Positions 45,178 to 53,769 are shown, numbered from the stretch's first letter. The stretch is DNA of 64,000 bases from Desulfosporosinus orientis DSM 765 (GCF_000235605.1 NC_016584.1:3950001-4014000), one strand, 5' to 3'. Translations and numbers: made by a program. The notes: a model not told the origin generated them from the sequence alone.

Positions 45178-45214
45178 CTTATAAATTTCTTAAGTTTTCC
45201 TTATGAATGCCTTA
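45178..45214 (-). promoter_or_regulatory. Phased CTTA array 4 (four repeats) upstream of vanZ
   Basis: CTTA at 45178, 45189, 45200 and 45211, exactly 11 bp apart, about 270 bp upstream of the vanZ start. The intervening leader contains the hairpin at 45115-45168. No gene in 44906-45310. Confidence 0.75.
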
Positions 45215-45310
45215 TTTTTTAGGTATTTTCCATAAACCGTGAATGAATCAATGTTCTTCGAATTAATCTCAACGTGCCCTGGTCACGATAATATGAATAT
45301 AAAAAAATAT

Positions 45311-45350
45311 GTTTTCTTTGCAGGAGAACTACTGTCTCAATGTGCATCGT
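45311..45350 (-). pseudogene. RlmD 3'-end scar 4
   Basis: Minus strand encodes RTMHIETVVLLQRKH, the RlmD C-terminus; very similar at DNA level to scar 3 (TTTTCTTTGCAGGAGAACTA shared with 33326). Homology starts at the same codons. A short CTCAACGTGCCCTGG at 45269 may be a further half-copy. Confidence 0.75.
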
Positions 45351-45537
45351 ACGCTTAAAAATAGCTATATTTCATTAGTCATATTCCCGTTACTATGGAG
45401 TCCTGTCACGTTGAAAAAATATAACGGAAACACTCCATCTTGTGGGATGGTATGCCTAGGATTGCCACTATTCATGCACCAAGGATTAGACTTGACCAGA
45501 ATAGCATAAACCTGAAACAAACTTCCTTTAGTAATTC

Positions 45538-45957
45538 ATGTTTAAATTTTTATTTGCTAATTACATTCCTGTCAAGGACACTTATCAGCACGAAAAATAT
45601 CCTAATATATTTGCAGTAGGAATTGCAGCTCATTACCAAGTTCCATTTAAAACTACCATCCCGCTGGGCATGCCAAAAACTGGATACCCAGCAGATGAAA
45701 CAGCAAAAGCAGCTGCAGAAAACATTACTCGCTTAATCAATGGTCAATCGGATCTTAAAGAAGTTCCTATGGGCAAAATTCCAGGTTTATGTATTATGGA
45801 CGCTGGTAAAAAAGAAGTCATTATACTTTCGAATAGCTTACTCAAACCGCGTAAATTTGAGGTGATGATTCCTAATCCCCTTTATGATGTCTCAAAGAGG
45901 GGATTCGAAAAATACTTCTTATGGAAAGTTCGTCATGGATACAGCTGGTTACCTTAG
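45538..45957 (+). pseudogene. Sulfide:quinone oxidoreductase-like flavoprotein, C-terminal fragment
   Basis: 139 codons with KYPNIFAVGIAAHYQVPFK, PKTGYPADETAKAAAENITR, GKIPGLCIMDAGKKEVIIL and FEKYFLWKVRHGYSWLP, the last third of an SQR/NDH-2-type protein. The FAD-binding N-terminus is absent and the apparent ATG is internal. Confidence 0.8.
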
Positions 45958-46110
45958 ACCCTACCCCAATCTTCAAAAATAGTTTCATGCATTTTGAGTA
46001 GTACAGACTGGCGAAACCTTCACTATTTAACAAAGGATGGTAGATTTTTTCACTTATAACTAAAGCTTTTTGGAACCATCTTCATAGCAGGTAGTTTTCG
46101 TTTAGAAAAC

Positions 46111-46148
46111 AAAAGTACCCTTCACCTTGTAGTGAAGGATACTTTTTT
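46111..46148. terminator. Bidirectional terminator
   Basis: AAGTA-CCCTTCAC / GTGAAGG-ATACTT stem flanked by A and T runs, at the 3' ends of the mscS gene (minus) and the SQR fragment (plus). Confidence 0.75.
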
Positions 46149-46174
46149 CTATCTTAGATTTTTACCAACAAAAT

Positions 46175-46978
46175 TCAATTCTTATTAACCATGTGAATAT
46201 CCATTTGAGGAAATGGAATATTAATTCCTTCATTATCAAATACCACTTTAACCTTCTCCATGATATCCCAATATATAGTCCAATAGTCTTCGTTATTACA
46301 CCAGACTCTCACACTAAAATTAATGGAACTCTCGGCAAACTCACTTAAGAGAACTTGAGGGGCTGGGTCCTTCAGAGTTAAGGGATGTTCTAAGGCAATC
46401 CTGTTTAAGACTTCTTTGACTTTTTTAATATCATCTTCATAACCAACTCCAAATTGAAAATCTACTCTTCTAGTTGAGTTAGCCGAATAATTGATGGTAC
46501 TGCTATTCGATAAATTTGAATTAGGTATGATCACCTTTTTATTATCCGGAGTATTAAGTAAGGTATAAAACACTTGAATTTCTTCCACCGTCCCGCTATG
46601 ACCTGCAGCTTCGATATAATCCCCTGTCTTAAAGGGTTTCAGAACCAGAATAAGAATTCCACCAGCAAAGTTTGACAAACTGCCTTGTAAAGCCAAGCCG
46701 ACTGCTAAGCCAGCTGAACCTATTATAGCAATAAAGGCTGTCATCTCAGCACCTAGCATTGATGCAATCGATACGATCAGTAATACATGTAAAGCAACTT
46801 TTATAATGGATACGAGAAATTTATGTAAAGATAAATCAACCCTCTTTTGTTCAAATGCTTTATTTAACAGATCAATAATTCTGTTAATAGCAAATCGGCC
46901 TAAAAGATAGACGACAATTGAAAGTAAAACCTTTCCAGAATACGTAATAATAATTGATTTTATAAGTTGAAAGCTCAT
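46175..46978 (-). CDS. mscS: Small-conductance mechanosensitive channel (MscS family)
   Basis: 267 residues. Three transmembrane helices including the pore helix region ([20 protein letters not shown] then [12 protein letters not shown]), then the beta domain (KTGDYIEAAGHSGTVEEIQV, VIIPNSNLSNSSTINYS) and the C-terminal vestibule. It opens on membrane tension to release solutes after hypo-osmotic shock. GGGGGATTAAT precedes the ATG. A truncated paralogue lies at 8574-8955. Confidence 0.92.
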   Translation of the reverse strand: MSFQLIKSIIITYSGKVLLSIVVYLLGRFAINRIIDLLNKAFEQKRVDLSLHKFLVSIIKVALHVLLIVSIASMLGAEMTAFIAIIGSAGLAVGLALQGSLSNFAGGILILVLKPFKTGDYIEAAGHSGTVEEIQVFYTLLNTPDNKKVIIPNSNLSNSSTINYSANSTRRVDFQFGVGYEDDIKKVKEVLNRIALEHPLTLKDPAPQVLLSEFAESSINFSVRVWCNNEDYWTIYWDIMEKVKVVFDNEGINIPFPQMDIHMVNKN

Positions 46979-47320
46979 ATTAATCCCCCGCTTCGGTGGT
47001 TTTTTTGAAACAATATTTCCAGTCTTTCCTGAGTATTTCTTATATACTTCCTTTAACTAAAAGATTCTCTAACAATTATATATTTCCTGCATATTATCAG
47101 AAACAAAATTTTGTTAATTTCATTAAAGATAAATAGCCCATTAACTTTCTAGCAGTTCCTTACTTTTTTAACGAAAGGTAAGCTATTCTCTAAGGGGGGT
47201 TGAGTCTTTCAACGAAAAGGGTGCGGGAAATCAACCTGTGATTTTTTCTGAATCAATCTTCATTTCGATTAGGCAGGGCCGACTAATTGCTATTATACAA
47301 TCGCTATTTGTGGCAAAGAA
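46979..47320. other. Intergenic region, no gene seen
   Basis: AT-rich; no ORF with family similarity and no strong hairpin. It should contain the mscS promoter. Confidence 0.5.
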
Positions 47321-47353
47321 GCGGGGCTGAAAAATACACTTTTCCAGCCCCGC
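47321..47353 (-). terminator. Terminator of the lrgAB operon
   Basis: GCGGGGCTG / CAGCCCCGC stem with a 15-base loop, about 50 bp past the lrgB stop. Confidence 0.7.
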
Positions 47354-47400
47354 TTTGCTCTTTTTTACTTCCTACAGTTAAATACTCCTCCACCTGTACG

Positions 47401-48093
47401 TCACAAACTCAACACATGATACACCAAAAACGGAGCGGCTATCGACATATAAATGGCGGCAATGCCCATGGCCACCCCGGACATGGATCCCTGCACCGTT
47501 CCCTCGGCCAGAGCTGAGGCCGTCCCCTGACCGTGAGCCGTGGTACCGTAGGCCAACCCGCGCACCAGCGGGTTGTGCACTTTGAACAGATTGAGCAGAA
47601 GGGGCGTCAGAAAGGTCCCAATCATGCCGGTAACAATCACGAAAACCGAGGTCAGCGTGGGATCGCCGTTTAAGATCCCGGAGACGCTGACGGCAATGGG
47701 CACGGTCACGGATTTGGGCACTAAGGATGTGACAATGAGCTTATCCAGCCCCAGAAATTCCGCCACCCAAACGGTGGTGACGATATTAGCCGTGGTTCCC
47801 ACCGCAATTCCGCCCAGCACCGGCAGGATATTCCGACCTAGGATCTCCCGGTTCCGGTAAAGGGGGAGGGCCAAAGCCACGGTGGCCGGCCCCAACAGAT
47901 AGGTCAAAATATTCCTGGCCTCCTGATACTGGCTCACCGTAACCCCGGAAAGCCAAAAGACAGCGATGATCAGGGCAGTGCTCAGGAACACCACATTCAG
48001 CAACGGGTTGGGGTAAAGCTTATAAATGAAGCGGCTAAAGATATAAGCACCTAAAGTAACAGCCATCGTCAGAAGCACTAGCAGCAGATTCAT
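47401..48093 (-). CDS. lrgB: LrgB/CidB-family membrane protein
   Basis: 230 residues, about seven transmembrane helices, with the family blocks YLLGPATVALALPLYRNRE, LVPKSVTVPIAVSVSGILNG and TAHGQGTASALAEGTVQGSM. Partner of the adjacent LrgA-like holin-type protein. Family members affect murein hydrolase activity, cell lysis and pyruvate/overflow metabolism. The start directly abuts the lrgA stop. Confidence 0.92.
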   Translation of the reverse strand: MNLLLVLLTMAVTLGAYIFSRFIYKLYPNPLLNVVFLSTALIIAVFWLSGVTVSQYQEARNILTYLLGPATVALALPLYRNREILGRNILPVLGGIAVGTTANIVTTVWVAEFLGLDKLIVTSLVPKSVTVPIAVSVSGILNGDPTLTSVFVIVTGMIGTFLTPLLLNLFKVHNPLVRGLAYGTTAHGQGTASALAEGTVQGSMSGVAMGIAAIYMSIAAPFLVYHVLSL

Positions 48094-48468
48094 TTAAACT
48101 CCTCCTTTGGGCGCACGCAGCCGGACCAGCAAGCTGGTCACTGAATTCATAACCACCACGCATACTGTCGTGCCCATAACGATCGACACTAAAAGCTGGG
48201 CTCCGCTTAACCGGAACAGACCTATCCACTGCATCAGTCCAACGGCAATGGGAATAAAGAAAAAGGCTAGATGTTTGAGCAAAAAATCCGCTCCTTCCTC
48301 GATCCAGTGGATCTGAACCACCCCCGTCAGCAGTAGCAAAAAAAGGATCAGCATGCCCAAAACATTGCCCGGCACCGGGAGATGGCTTAGCTTCGCCAGC
48401 CAGTTTCCCAATTGATAGATTGCCCAAAGCAAGGCAATCTGCGCAATAAAACGTAACCCCTGCCTCAT
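48094..48468 (-). CDS. lrgA: LrgA/CidA holin-like protein
   Basis: 124 residues with four transmembrane helices, PVPGNVLGMLILFLLLLTG, and FFIPIAVGLMQ. Co-transcribed with lrgB. It lies downstream of a LysR regulator of CidR type on the same strand, separated by a terminator and an inverted repeat. Confidence 0.9.
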   Translation of the reverse strand: MRQGLRFIAQIALLWAIYQLGNWLAKLSHLPVPGNVLGMLILFLLLLTGVVQIHWIEEGADFLLKHLAFFFIPIAVGLMQWIGLFRLSGAQLLVSIVMGTTVCVVVMNSVTSLLVRLRAPKGGV

Positions 48469-48528
48469 GAACTATCACCTCTTTCTCTTTCTAGAAATAA
48501 TTGTATAGTCCCAACTTGTATTTGTAAA

Positions 48529-48552
48529 ATAGATAGTCATCATCCTATCTAT
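48529..48552. promoter_or_regulatory. Inverted repeat upstream of lrgA, possible LysR site
   Basis: ATAGATAG, eight bases, CTATCTAT, centred about 72 bp upstream of lrgA. It contains a T-N11-A pattern typical of LysR-type boxes. The rest of 48469-48794 holds only the terminator at 48617. Confidence 0.5.
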
Positions 48553-48616
48553 GGATGTAATAGATATATGAAAAATTTTTTTAACTTGAACAATCAGAAT
48601 ACCGAACCCCAGACAA

Positions 48617-48647
48617 AAGGAGCCTTACGCCAGGCGTAACGCTCCTT
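48617..48647. terminator. Terminator between lysR and lrgAB
   Basis: AAGGAGC-TTACG / CGTAA-GCTCCTT stem with one mismatched pair, followed by TTTTG on the minus strand. Confidence 0.65.
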
Positions 48648-48794
48648 CTTTACAAACATTTAAAAACCCTTATAAATTATTGTTCCGATACTCATATCCG
48701 TTTTGATCATTCAACCAGGTCCCGATTATCGTCATACTTTTGACTGACCACCCAATCGGCTAACCTTCAATAATATGTTTTTCCTTAGAGCCAG

Positions 48795-49682
48795 TCAACT
48801 TTTGGCAAAGAATCCGGTTACGAACTGCAGCCATAAATTAGCCGCATGGGACATGGACCGCCCCCGTTTCCAGATGATGAACATCTGGTGAATTATCTGC
48901 GGGTTGGTCACCGGGATCACCACAAAGCGGCGGGGGTCCAGTTCTCGGCAGGCGGCCCCCGGCAGGAAGGCGATGCCCAAATCGGCGGCCACCATCTGGG
49001 TCATCAGTTCAAACTGGGAAGTCTCAAAAATAATGTTAGGCGCAAAGCCTTCATTTTTGCACTTGCTGATAATCTCATCATGCAGGCTGAATTCACTGCT
49101 GTATAAGACAAAAGGTTCACCGGCCAGAGAGCGGAGATCCAGGGATGCCGCTTTGCTAAGTGGATTCTGGGCGGAAACGATAACATACAGCGGATCTTCG
49201 GCAAAAGCAAAGGAATCAAAATACCGGCTGTCCGGCACACTGCAGACCACCCCCACATCCAGGGTTCCGTCCAGAATATCCAGGATGACCTTTTTCGACC
49301 CGTGCTCGGAAAGACTGATTCCGATTTGCGGGTATTTCTTCTTAAATTCCCCCAGCAATTCAGCAAACAGGGTGGTGCCGGTAATGGGCAGCAGGCCGAT
49401 GGAGATTTTGCCCCGTTCCAGTTTAAGGCGGTTTTGAAATTCGCCGGTGAGGTTGGCAAACTTGGTTACGATCTCCTGAGCCTGGTCTAGAAAGACTGCC
49501 CCGGTATCCGTCAATTGCACGTATTTGGAGGTCCGGTTAAAGAGCGGAGTACCCAGTTCCCTTTCCAGATCTTTGATCAGCTTGCTGATGGTGGATTGGG
49601 TCACGTGACATTTTTCCGCAGCCTTGCTGAAACTCTTCTGGTGAGCCACTTCTACAAAATACTCCAAATGTTTGATTTCCAT
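48795..49682 (-). CDS. LysR-family regulator (CidR-like)
   Basis: ATG 49682 follows GGAGGTG. 295 residues: HTH SFSKAAEKCHVTQSTISKLI, then the two-lobed effector domain (ISIGLLPITGTTLFAELL, DLGIAFLPGAACRELDP). Position before lrgAB matches cidR-cidAB loci, where the regulator activates the operon in response to acetate/pyruvate overflow; the inducer here is unproven. Confidence 0.88.
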   Translation of the reverse strand: MEIKHLEYFVEVAHQKSFSKAAEKCHVTQSTISKLIKDLERELGTPLFNRTSKYVQLTDTGAVFLDQAQEIVTKFANLTGEFQNRLKLERGKISIGLLPITGTTLFAELLGEFKKKYPQIGISLSEHGSKKVILDILDGTLDVGVVCSVPDSRYFDSFAFAEDPLYVIVSAQNPLSKAASLDLRSLAGEPFVLYSSEFSLHDEIISKCKNEGFAPNIIFETSQFELMTQMVAADLGIAFLPGAACRELDPRRFVVIPVTNPQIIHQMFIIWKRGRSMSHAANLWLQFVTGFFAKS

Positions 49683-49829
49683 GGTCACACCTCCAAAACC
49701 CTACCCAAGGCTACCCATCTTTACCCCAGATTATAATGAACAAGCAGAAATGATGCAAGCTCCTTGCCGCCTGAACTTGATTTATCAGTAACCGGAATTG
49801 CTGCAGCAACTGCAGCCAATAAAGAACCA

Positions 49830-49986
49830 TCAGAGCACCTCGTCACGATAGATACATAAAAATACGTCCTCCAGGTTCGACGTGACCTGCCGTGCTGCTC
49901 CGGGATATTCCGCATCACAGGCAAACCGCACCAAGGTGCGACCGCCCTCCTGCCGCTGTGTCAAGAGAAGATATAGCTGTGTGACA
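49830..49986 (-). pseudogene. ABC transporter ATPase C-terminal remnant
   Basis: The frame reads VTQLYLLLTQRQEGGRTLVR, FACDAEYPGAARQVTSNLED, VFLCIYRDEVL, stop: the end of an ABC-2-type ATPase (LEDVFL motif). No Walker motifs remain. Confidence 0.7.
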
Positions 49987-50000
49987 GTTTCAATCTCCCA

Positions 50001-50099
50001 TTAAGTCGTAACTTTTGGGCTGCGGCGAAATTCAAACAGGGATTCGGCCCTCGCCAAGGGTGGACCTGACGTTATAATGTTCATATTTGGTTCTTCCAT
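50001..50099 (-). other. 32-codon ORF, possible gene fragment
   Basis: GGGGGAATAAG precedes an ATG opening MEEPNMNIITSGPPLARAES, ending FEFRRSPKVTT. Unknown; possibly the 5' end of a gene fused to debris. Confidence 0.25.
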
Positions 50100-50137
50100 C
50101 TTATTCCCCCAAAACCCTGAAGCCAGCTGATACCAAG

Positions 50138-50173
50138 CTATTCCCGCTCTATCAAGACTACTGTCTCCACGTG
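50138..50173 (-). pseudogene. RlmD 3'-end scar 5
   Basis: Minus strand encodes THVETVVLIERE and stop, an RlmD C-terminus. Upstream of THVET the sequence is unrelated. Confidence 0.7.
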
Positions 50174-50234
50174 GGTTGATGTTTATGTTTTGAATGTCAT
50201 TGAAGTAACGTCAACAGCAATTTAAGATTGTTGT

Positions 50235-50636
50235 TTATACTTGTAGTTTATCTTTGCGACTCCCCATGTTATTTATCCTAAATTTAAATATCGTAGCGAC
50301 TTCTCTATACAATTGTAATATTATATTGATTAAAGATTGGTCTTGTCGCGACTTAATTATTTCTTCTTTTGTAGTATTATCAAATTTTGTTGTTAATTTC
50401 ATTGAATTAATCCCCGATCTAAAAGCATTTACTATACTCTCTGCATCTAAATCAAGGAAACGAGCATAAGAACGTAAAAAACCTACCGTGTAAACACCAC
50501 CAGGAAGAACGCAGAAGTCTCCCTCTTCCAAAGCTTGCAAGTATTTGCTGGGGATTTTGGTAATTTCCTCAATCTCTTTCAGCTCCAATCCTTTAGTTTC
50601 TCTTGCCATACGTAACTGTTGTTCAATTATATCCAT
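50235..50636 (-). CDS. HTH protein of RodZ/HTH_25 type
   Basis: 133 residues. N-terminal HTH_25 (LRMARETKGLELKEIEEITK, IPSKYLQALEEGDFCVLPGG, VYTVGFLRSYARFLDLD) as in RodZ, but without the transmembrane helix and periplasmic part; the C-terminal 50 residues are basic. GGAGGTTG precedes the start. The role is unknown. Confidence 0.75.
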   Translation of the reverse strand: MDIIEQQLRMARETKGLELKEIEEITKIPSKYLQALEEGDFCVLPGGVYTVGFLRSYARFLDLDAESIVNAFRSGINSMKLTTKFDNTTKEEIIKSRQDQSLINIILQLYREVATIFKFRINNMGSRKDKLQV

Positions 50637-50809
50637 ATCTCAACCTCCTGTAAGTCTAGTATCGGCATTCTGTCGAAGTATGTGCTTTAAATGGAGTATC
50701 ATTATCCCAATCCTGAATAAATTTAGAATATAAAAAACTAACGAAGATATTTAGTCCCGGCGGGGGCTCTAATTCTTTCTCCCAAAAGCAAAGAAATACT
50801 AAATTCTTC

Positions 50810-51046
50810 CTAATTGGCTTGTTTAAGGGGGGTTTTGTGGATATTATCTTTTAAAGTCAGACGAATTTTCAATTTTTGAGGATAATATTCCGATCTTTCT
50901 ATCACTTCAATCGTAAGATTTTGCGGTAAAATCCCAAGCTTAGGCGCCCATTCTGTTCTTATTTCTTCTAGCGATTTTCCTTGAACGACATATTCCAACA
51001 TCTCTAACACCTCACTTTTTAATCCTATATATGGAGAACTATCCAA
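50810..51046 (-). CDS. Hypothetical protein
   Basis: 78 residues, alpha/beta mix (SEVLEMLEYVVQGKSLEEIR, LTIEVIERSEYYPQKLKIRL). GGAGG lies upstream of the start. The family is not recognised. 51047-51387 holds only a terminator at 51330. Confidence 0.45.
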   Translation of the reverse strand: MDSSPYIGLKSEVLEMLEYVVQGKSLEEIRTEWAPKLGILPQNLTIEVIERSEYYPQKLKIRLTLKDNIHKTPLKQAN

Positions 51047-51329
51047 CCTCCTTAGGCATATGGTATTTATAACGTTGGGGGGTGTATTATTTCAAAGATT
51101 CACTCTATTTACGGTAAATTATTGTTATTAATTATACAAAGGGATTGTTTTAATTAATATAGGGCATTAGTCACAGTGAAATGCTATACAGACCTACTCT
51201 TCAAATAAATATGAGACCCCATCATCCTCACACGATAGTATCTCATTAGTATGGTATGTTCAGTGACGTAGAAACTTTACTAGATTCAGAACAAGAATTC
51301 TACATTATTGTACATAACAAAAAATAATG

Positions 51330-51364
51330 GTGGCAAGATATTCGATTTAATATCTGCCACCTCA
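51330..51364 (-). terminator. Rho-independent terminator
   Basis: GGTGGCA-GATAT / ATATC-TGCCACC stem followed on the minus strand by ATTATTTTTT, 24 bp past the FAH-family gene stop. Confidence 0.8.
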
Positions 51365-51387
51365 ACAATTGACAACAAATTAGATAT

Positions 51388-52206
51388 TTATAGGGAGTAC
51401 ATAATATGCTCCTTATTTCTTGGCGGCATGCTCCAGCCTTCCTTGCACTCTACACATTGATTTGTAAGCTTCCCAATCTCGGAGATCTCGATCTCGACTT
51501 TGTCACCTACGTTTAATGTCTTACCGTAACCTCCGGGCGTTCCCGTCAAAATAATATCTCCTGGAAGTAAGGTTGTGATATGAGATATAAAGCTGACCAG
51601 ATATTCGATACCGAATATTAAATCACAGGTATTTCCTTCTTGTTTTTGCTCACCATTTAAATAGGAAGTAATGGTTAAGTTTTGAGGATCAATGCCGCTG
51701 ACTATCCAAGGTCCTAAAGGCAGGCATGTGTCAAAAGACTTGGAACGACCCCAGAGTCCGTCAGACTTCTGAAGATCCTTTGCCGTGACATCATTGGCTA
51801 TAGTATATCCCCAGATATACTGATAGACTTCTTTTTCCGGGACAAAATGAGCTTCTTTCCCGATTACTATGGCCAATTCTGCTTCAAAGTTCAGATGATC
51901 TGTCATCGGCCATTTTACAATATTCTCTCCGTTGGCAATAAGGCTTGTGAATGGCTTTAGAAAAAGTAACGGCTCCACCGGCCATTTAGCTCCCGGCTCA
52001 AGGATTGTGTCCTTATAATTAAGACCGACACAGACAGCTTTCGTAGGGTTACAAGGGGCCAATAGCTTAAGCAAGGAAAGTTCATGCGTTATTCCGGGCT
52101 TTTTAAAATTGGGGAATTCCTCACCTATAAGTTCTGCAACCTTTTCTCCTTCTACTAACCCGAAGCGTGTATTATTACCATATTTAAAACGAACGTACCG
52201 TTCCAT
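51388..52206 (-). CDS. Fumarylacetoacetate hydrolase-family protein
   Basis: 272 residues from ATG 52206 after GGGGGT. Motifs: KAVCVGLNYKDT, the metal-binding region LNFEAELAIVIGKEA, GYTIANDVTAKDLQ and GDIILTGTPGGYG. FAH-family enzymes hydrolyse or decarboxylate acylpyruvate-type or 2-hydroxy-hepta-diene compounds with Mg2+. It stands alone, so the substrate is unknown. Confidence 0.88.
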   Translation of the reverse strand: MERYVRFKYGNNTRFGLVEGEKVAELIGEEFPNFKKPGITHELSLLKLLAPCNPTKAVCVGLNYKDTILEPGAKWPVEPLLFLKPFTSLIANGENIVKWPMTDHLNFEAELAIVIGKEAHFVPEKEVYQYIWGYTIANDVTAKDLQKSDGLWGRSKSFDTCLPLGPWIVSGIDPQNLTITSYLNGEQKQEGNTCDLIFGIEYLVSFISHITTLLPGDIILTGTPGGYGKTLNVGDKVEIEISEIGKLTNQCVECKEGWSMPPRNKEHIMYSL

Positions 52207-52258
52207 CGGCATACCCCCAAATGCAGAATAGGAAAATTAAAAAGGTTATCAGAGACAC

Positions 52259-52400
52259 TTATTCTGCCAGAGCGTCCGGGAAGTTATTGCCGGTGGCTAT
52301 ACAAATATCTTGACTGCCTGAATTGAAGTATTGTGCGATAGCCAGTGAAGTGGCATAGCGGTCGGCACCGCCAATCCTGATGATATTTTCTGCCGCCAAT
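52259..52400 (-). pseudogene. Cell-wall-binding repeat 2 remnant
   Basis: The frame reads IIRIGGADRYATSLAIAQYF, NSGSQDICIATGNNFPDALA, stop: one CW_binding_2 (PF04122) repeat. The protein it belonged to is gone. Confidence 0.75.
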
Positions 52401-52500
52401 TATCAAGGTAAATTCAATTACCGTAGATCTGTGAAGACCTCATTAAAAATGAGATGGAAACTCTTCTCCCACCCGATATGCTGATGTTTCTCCAATACCG

Positions 52501-52568
52501 TTGTTCCAAAAACAGGTTTTTGGAACAACAAAAAAAGACGCCGTACCATCAGTGTACGACGTCTTTTC
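52501..52568. terminator. Two nested hairpins, bidirectional terminator
   Basis: TTGTTCCAAAAA / TTTTTGGAACAA at 52501-52528 and GACGCCGTAC / GTACGACGTC at 52537-52563, with A-run (minus) and T-run (plus) sides. Confidence 0.7.
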
Positions 52569-52720
52569 AGTGCAAAGATATCCCCCATCGGGTATTTTTT
52601 TCATTACCTGACCTCCGTATCCTAGGTCAGGTGAGTTGCTTTTCATCTTCTGTTCAAGACCTTCACCGTAACCGTCATTGTTTTGTCCGATGAATTCAGA
52701 AAAACATTTCTGAACGAAGC

Positions 52721-52861
52721 ATGAGTATTGATTTAGGGCACAGCCCCAGCTATATTTATAGTATAGTTTCTGGAAAAGTGCTGCCATCCATGACAGAATT
52801 CTTATACATCTGTCAATACTTCGAAATATCCCCTAGAGACTTTTTGATGAAAGCAGATTGA
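52721..52861 (+). pseudogene. XRE HTH remnant
   Basis: 46 codons: MSIDLGHSPSYIYSIVSGKV, LPSMTEFLYICQYFEISPRD. This is the second half of a Cro/CI HTH; the first helices are missing. The rest of 52400-52938 shows only the terminators. Confidence 0.6.
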
Positions 52862-52947
52862 AACATCCACGAAATTATCAAAGGTCTAAAAAAATGAAGC
52901 CAGTAACGTTATGCAGTAGCTAAGATAAAGCGAAGGAGGTGCTGCTC

Positions 52948-53769
52948 ATGCTGGAATTGCCGGAGGCAATCACGGTAGCAAAGCAGCTGAACAAACACAT
53001 TGCCGGCAAAAAAATACGCCGCGTTCTCCCGCCGTCAAAGGTACATAAATTTTGTTGGTATGCCGGAGATCCGTCAGAGTATGATGCCCAAATGAGCGGG
53101 AGTACCGTCCAAGGGGCTGAGGGCTTTGGCATCTATGTGGAAGTAACCTTTGATCATGGTAAACGGCTATGCTTCAATGACGGAGTCAACGCGCGGCTGA
53201 TAGATTCTGCCGGCGCACCGAAAAATCACCAGCTTTTGATAGAATTTGACGACGGAACGGCTCTTGTTTTCACTGTTGCTATGTATGGCAGCATCATCCT
53301 CCATGACGACACTTATGATAACGAATATTATCTTAAGAGCAAGTCGGCCGTTTCCCCCTTTTCACATCAATTTGAACCTTATTTCCGCAAAATGATAACA
53401 GAGTGCAAACCAACCCTAAGCGCCAAAGCCTTCCTGGCCACACAGCAGCGTTTTCCCGGTATCGGCAACGGCGTGCTCCAGGACATCCTTTTTGCCGCCG
53501 GAATCTATCCGAAACGAAAACTCAGTACGTTCAGCGACTCGGATCAGGACCATCTCCTTACCTCTGTCATTTCAATTTTACGGGATATGACGGACCTGGG
53601 CGGACGGGACACGGAAAAAGACATCCTCGGGCAACCCGGCGGATATCGTACAAAACTGTCAAAGAATACCCTCGCCTTGGGATGTCCTCAGTGCGAAGGG
53701 CAGCTGGTGAAAGAGACTTACCTGGGAGGGTCCATCTATTATTGTCCCTCCTGTCAGCCACCTTACTAA
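52948..53769 (+). CDS. Fpg/Nei-family protein with Leu in place of catalytic Pro2
   Basis: ATG 52948 follows AAGGAGG and gives MLELPEAI. 273 residues with the Fpg/Nei layout: N-terminal beta sandwich, H2TH region (LATQQRFPGIGNGVLQDILF) and C-terminal zinc finger (CPQCEGQLV, YYCPSC). Fpg and Nei use Pro2 as Schiff-base nucleophile and Glu3; here residue 2 is Leu while Glu3 is kept. So DNA binding is likely, but classical glycosylase/lyase chemistry is doubtful. Plus-strand neighbour of no obvious partner; terminator at 53781-53818. Confidence 0.8.
   Translation: MLELPEAITVAKQLNKHIAGKKIRRVLPPSKVHKFCWYAGDPSEYDAQMSGSTVQGAEGFGIYVEVTFDHGKRLCFNDGVNARLIDSAGAPKNHQLLIEFDDGTALVFTVAMYGSIILHDDTYDNEYYLKSKSAVSPFSHQFEPYFRKMITECKPTLSAKAFLATQQRFPGIGNGVLQDILFAAGIYPKRKLSTFSDSDQDHLLTSVISILRDMTDLGGRDTEKDILGQPGGYRTKLSKNTLALGCPQCEGQLVKETYLGGSIYYCPSCQPPY

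Noticed and set aside
48904-49437. 177-codon plus-strand ORF
   Set aside because: Antisense to the LysR gene with its well-conserved HTH; no coding signs.
52443-52787. 114-codon minus-strand ORF
   Set aside because: It runs through two terminator hairpins and opposes an HTH remnant; not a plausible gene.
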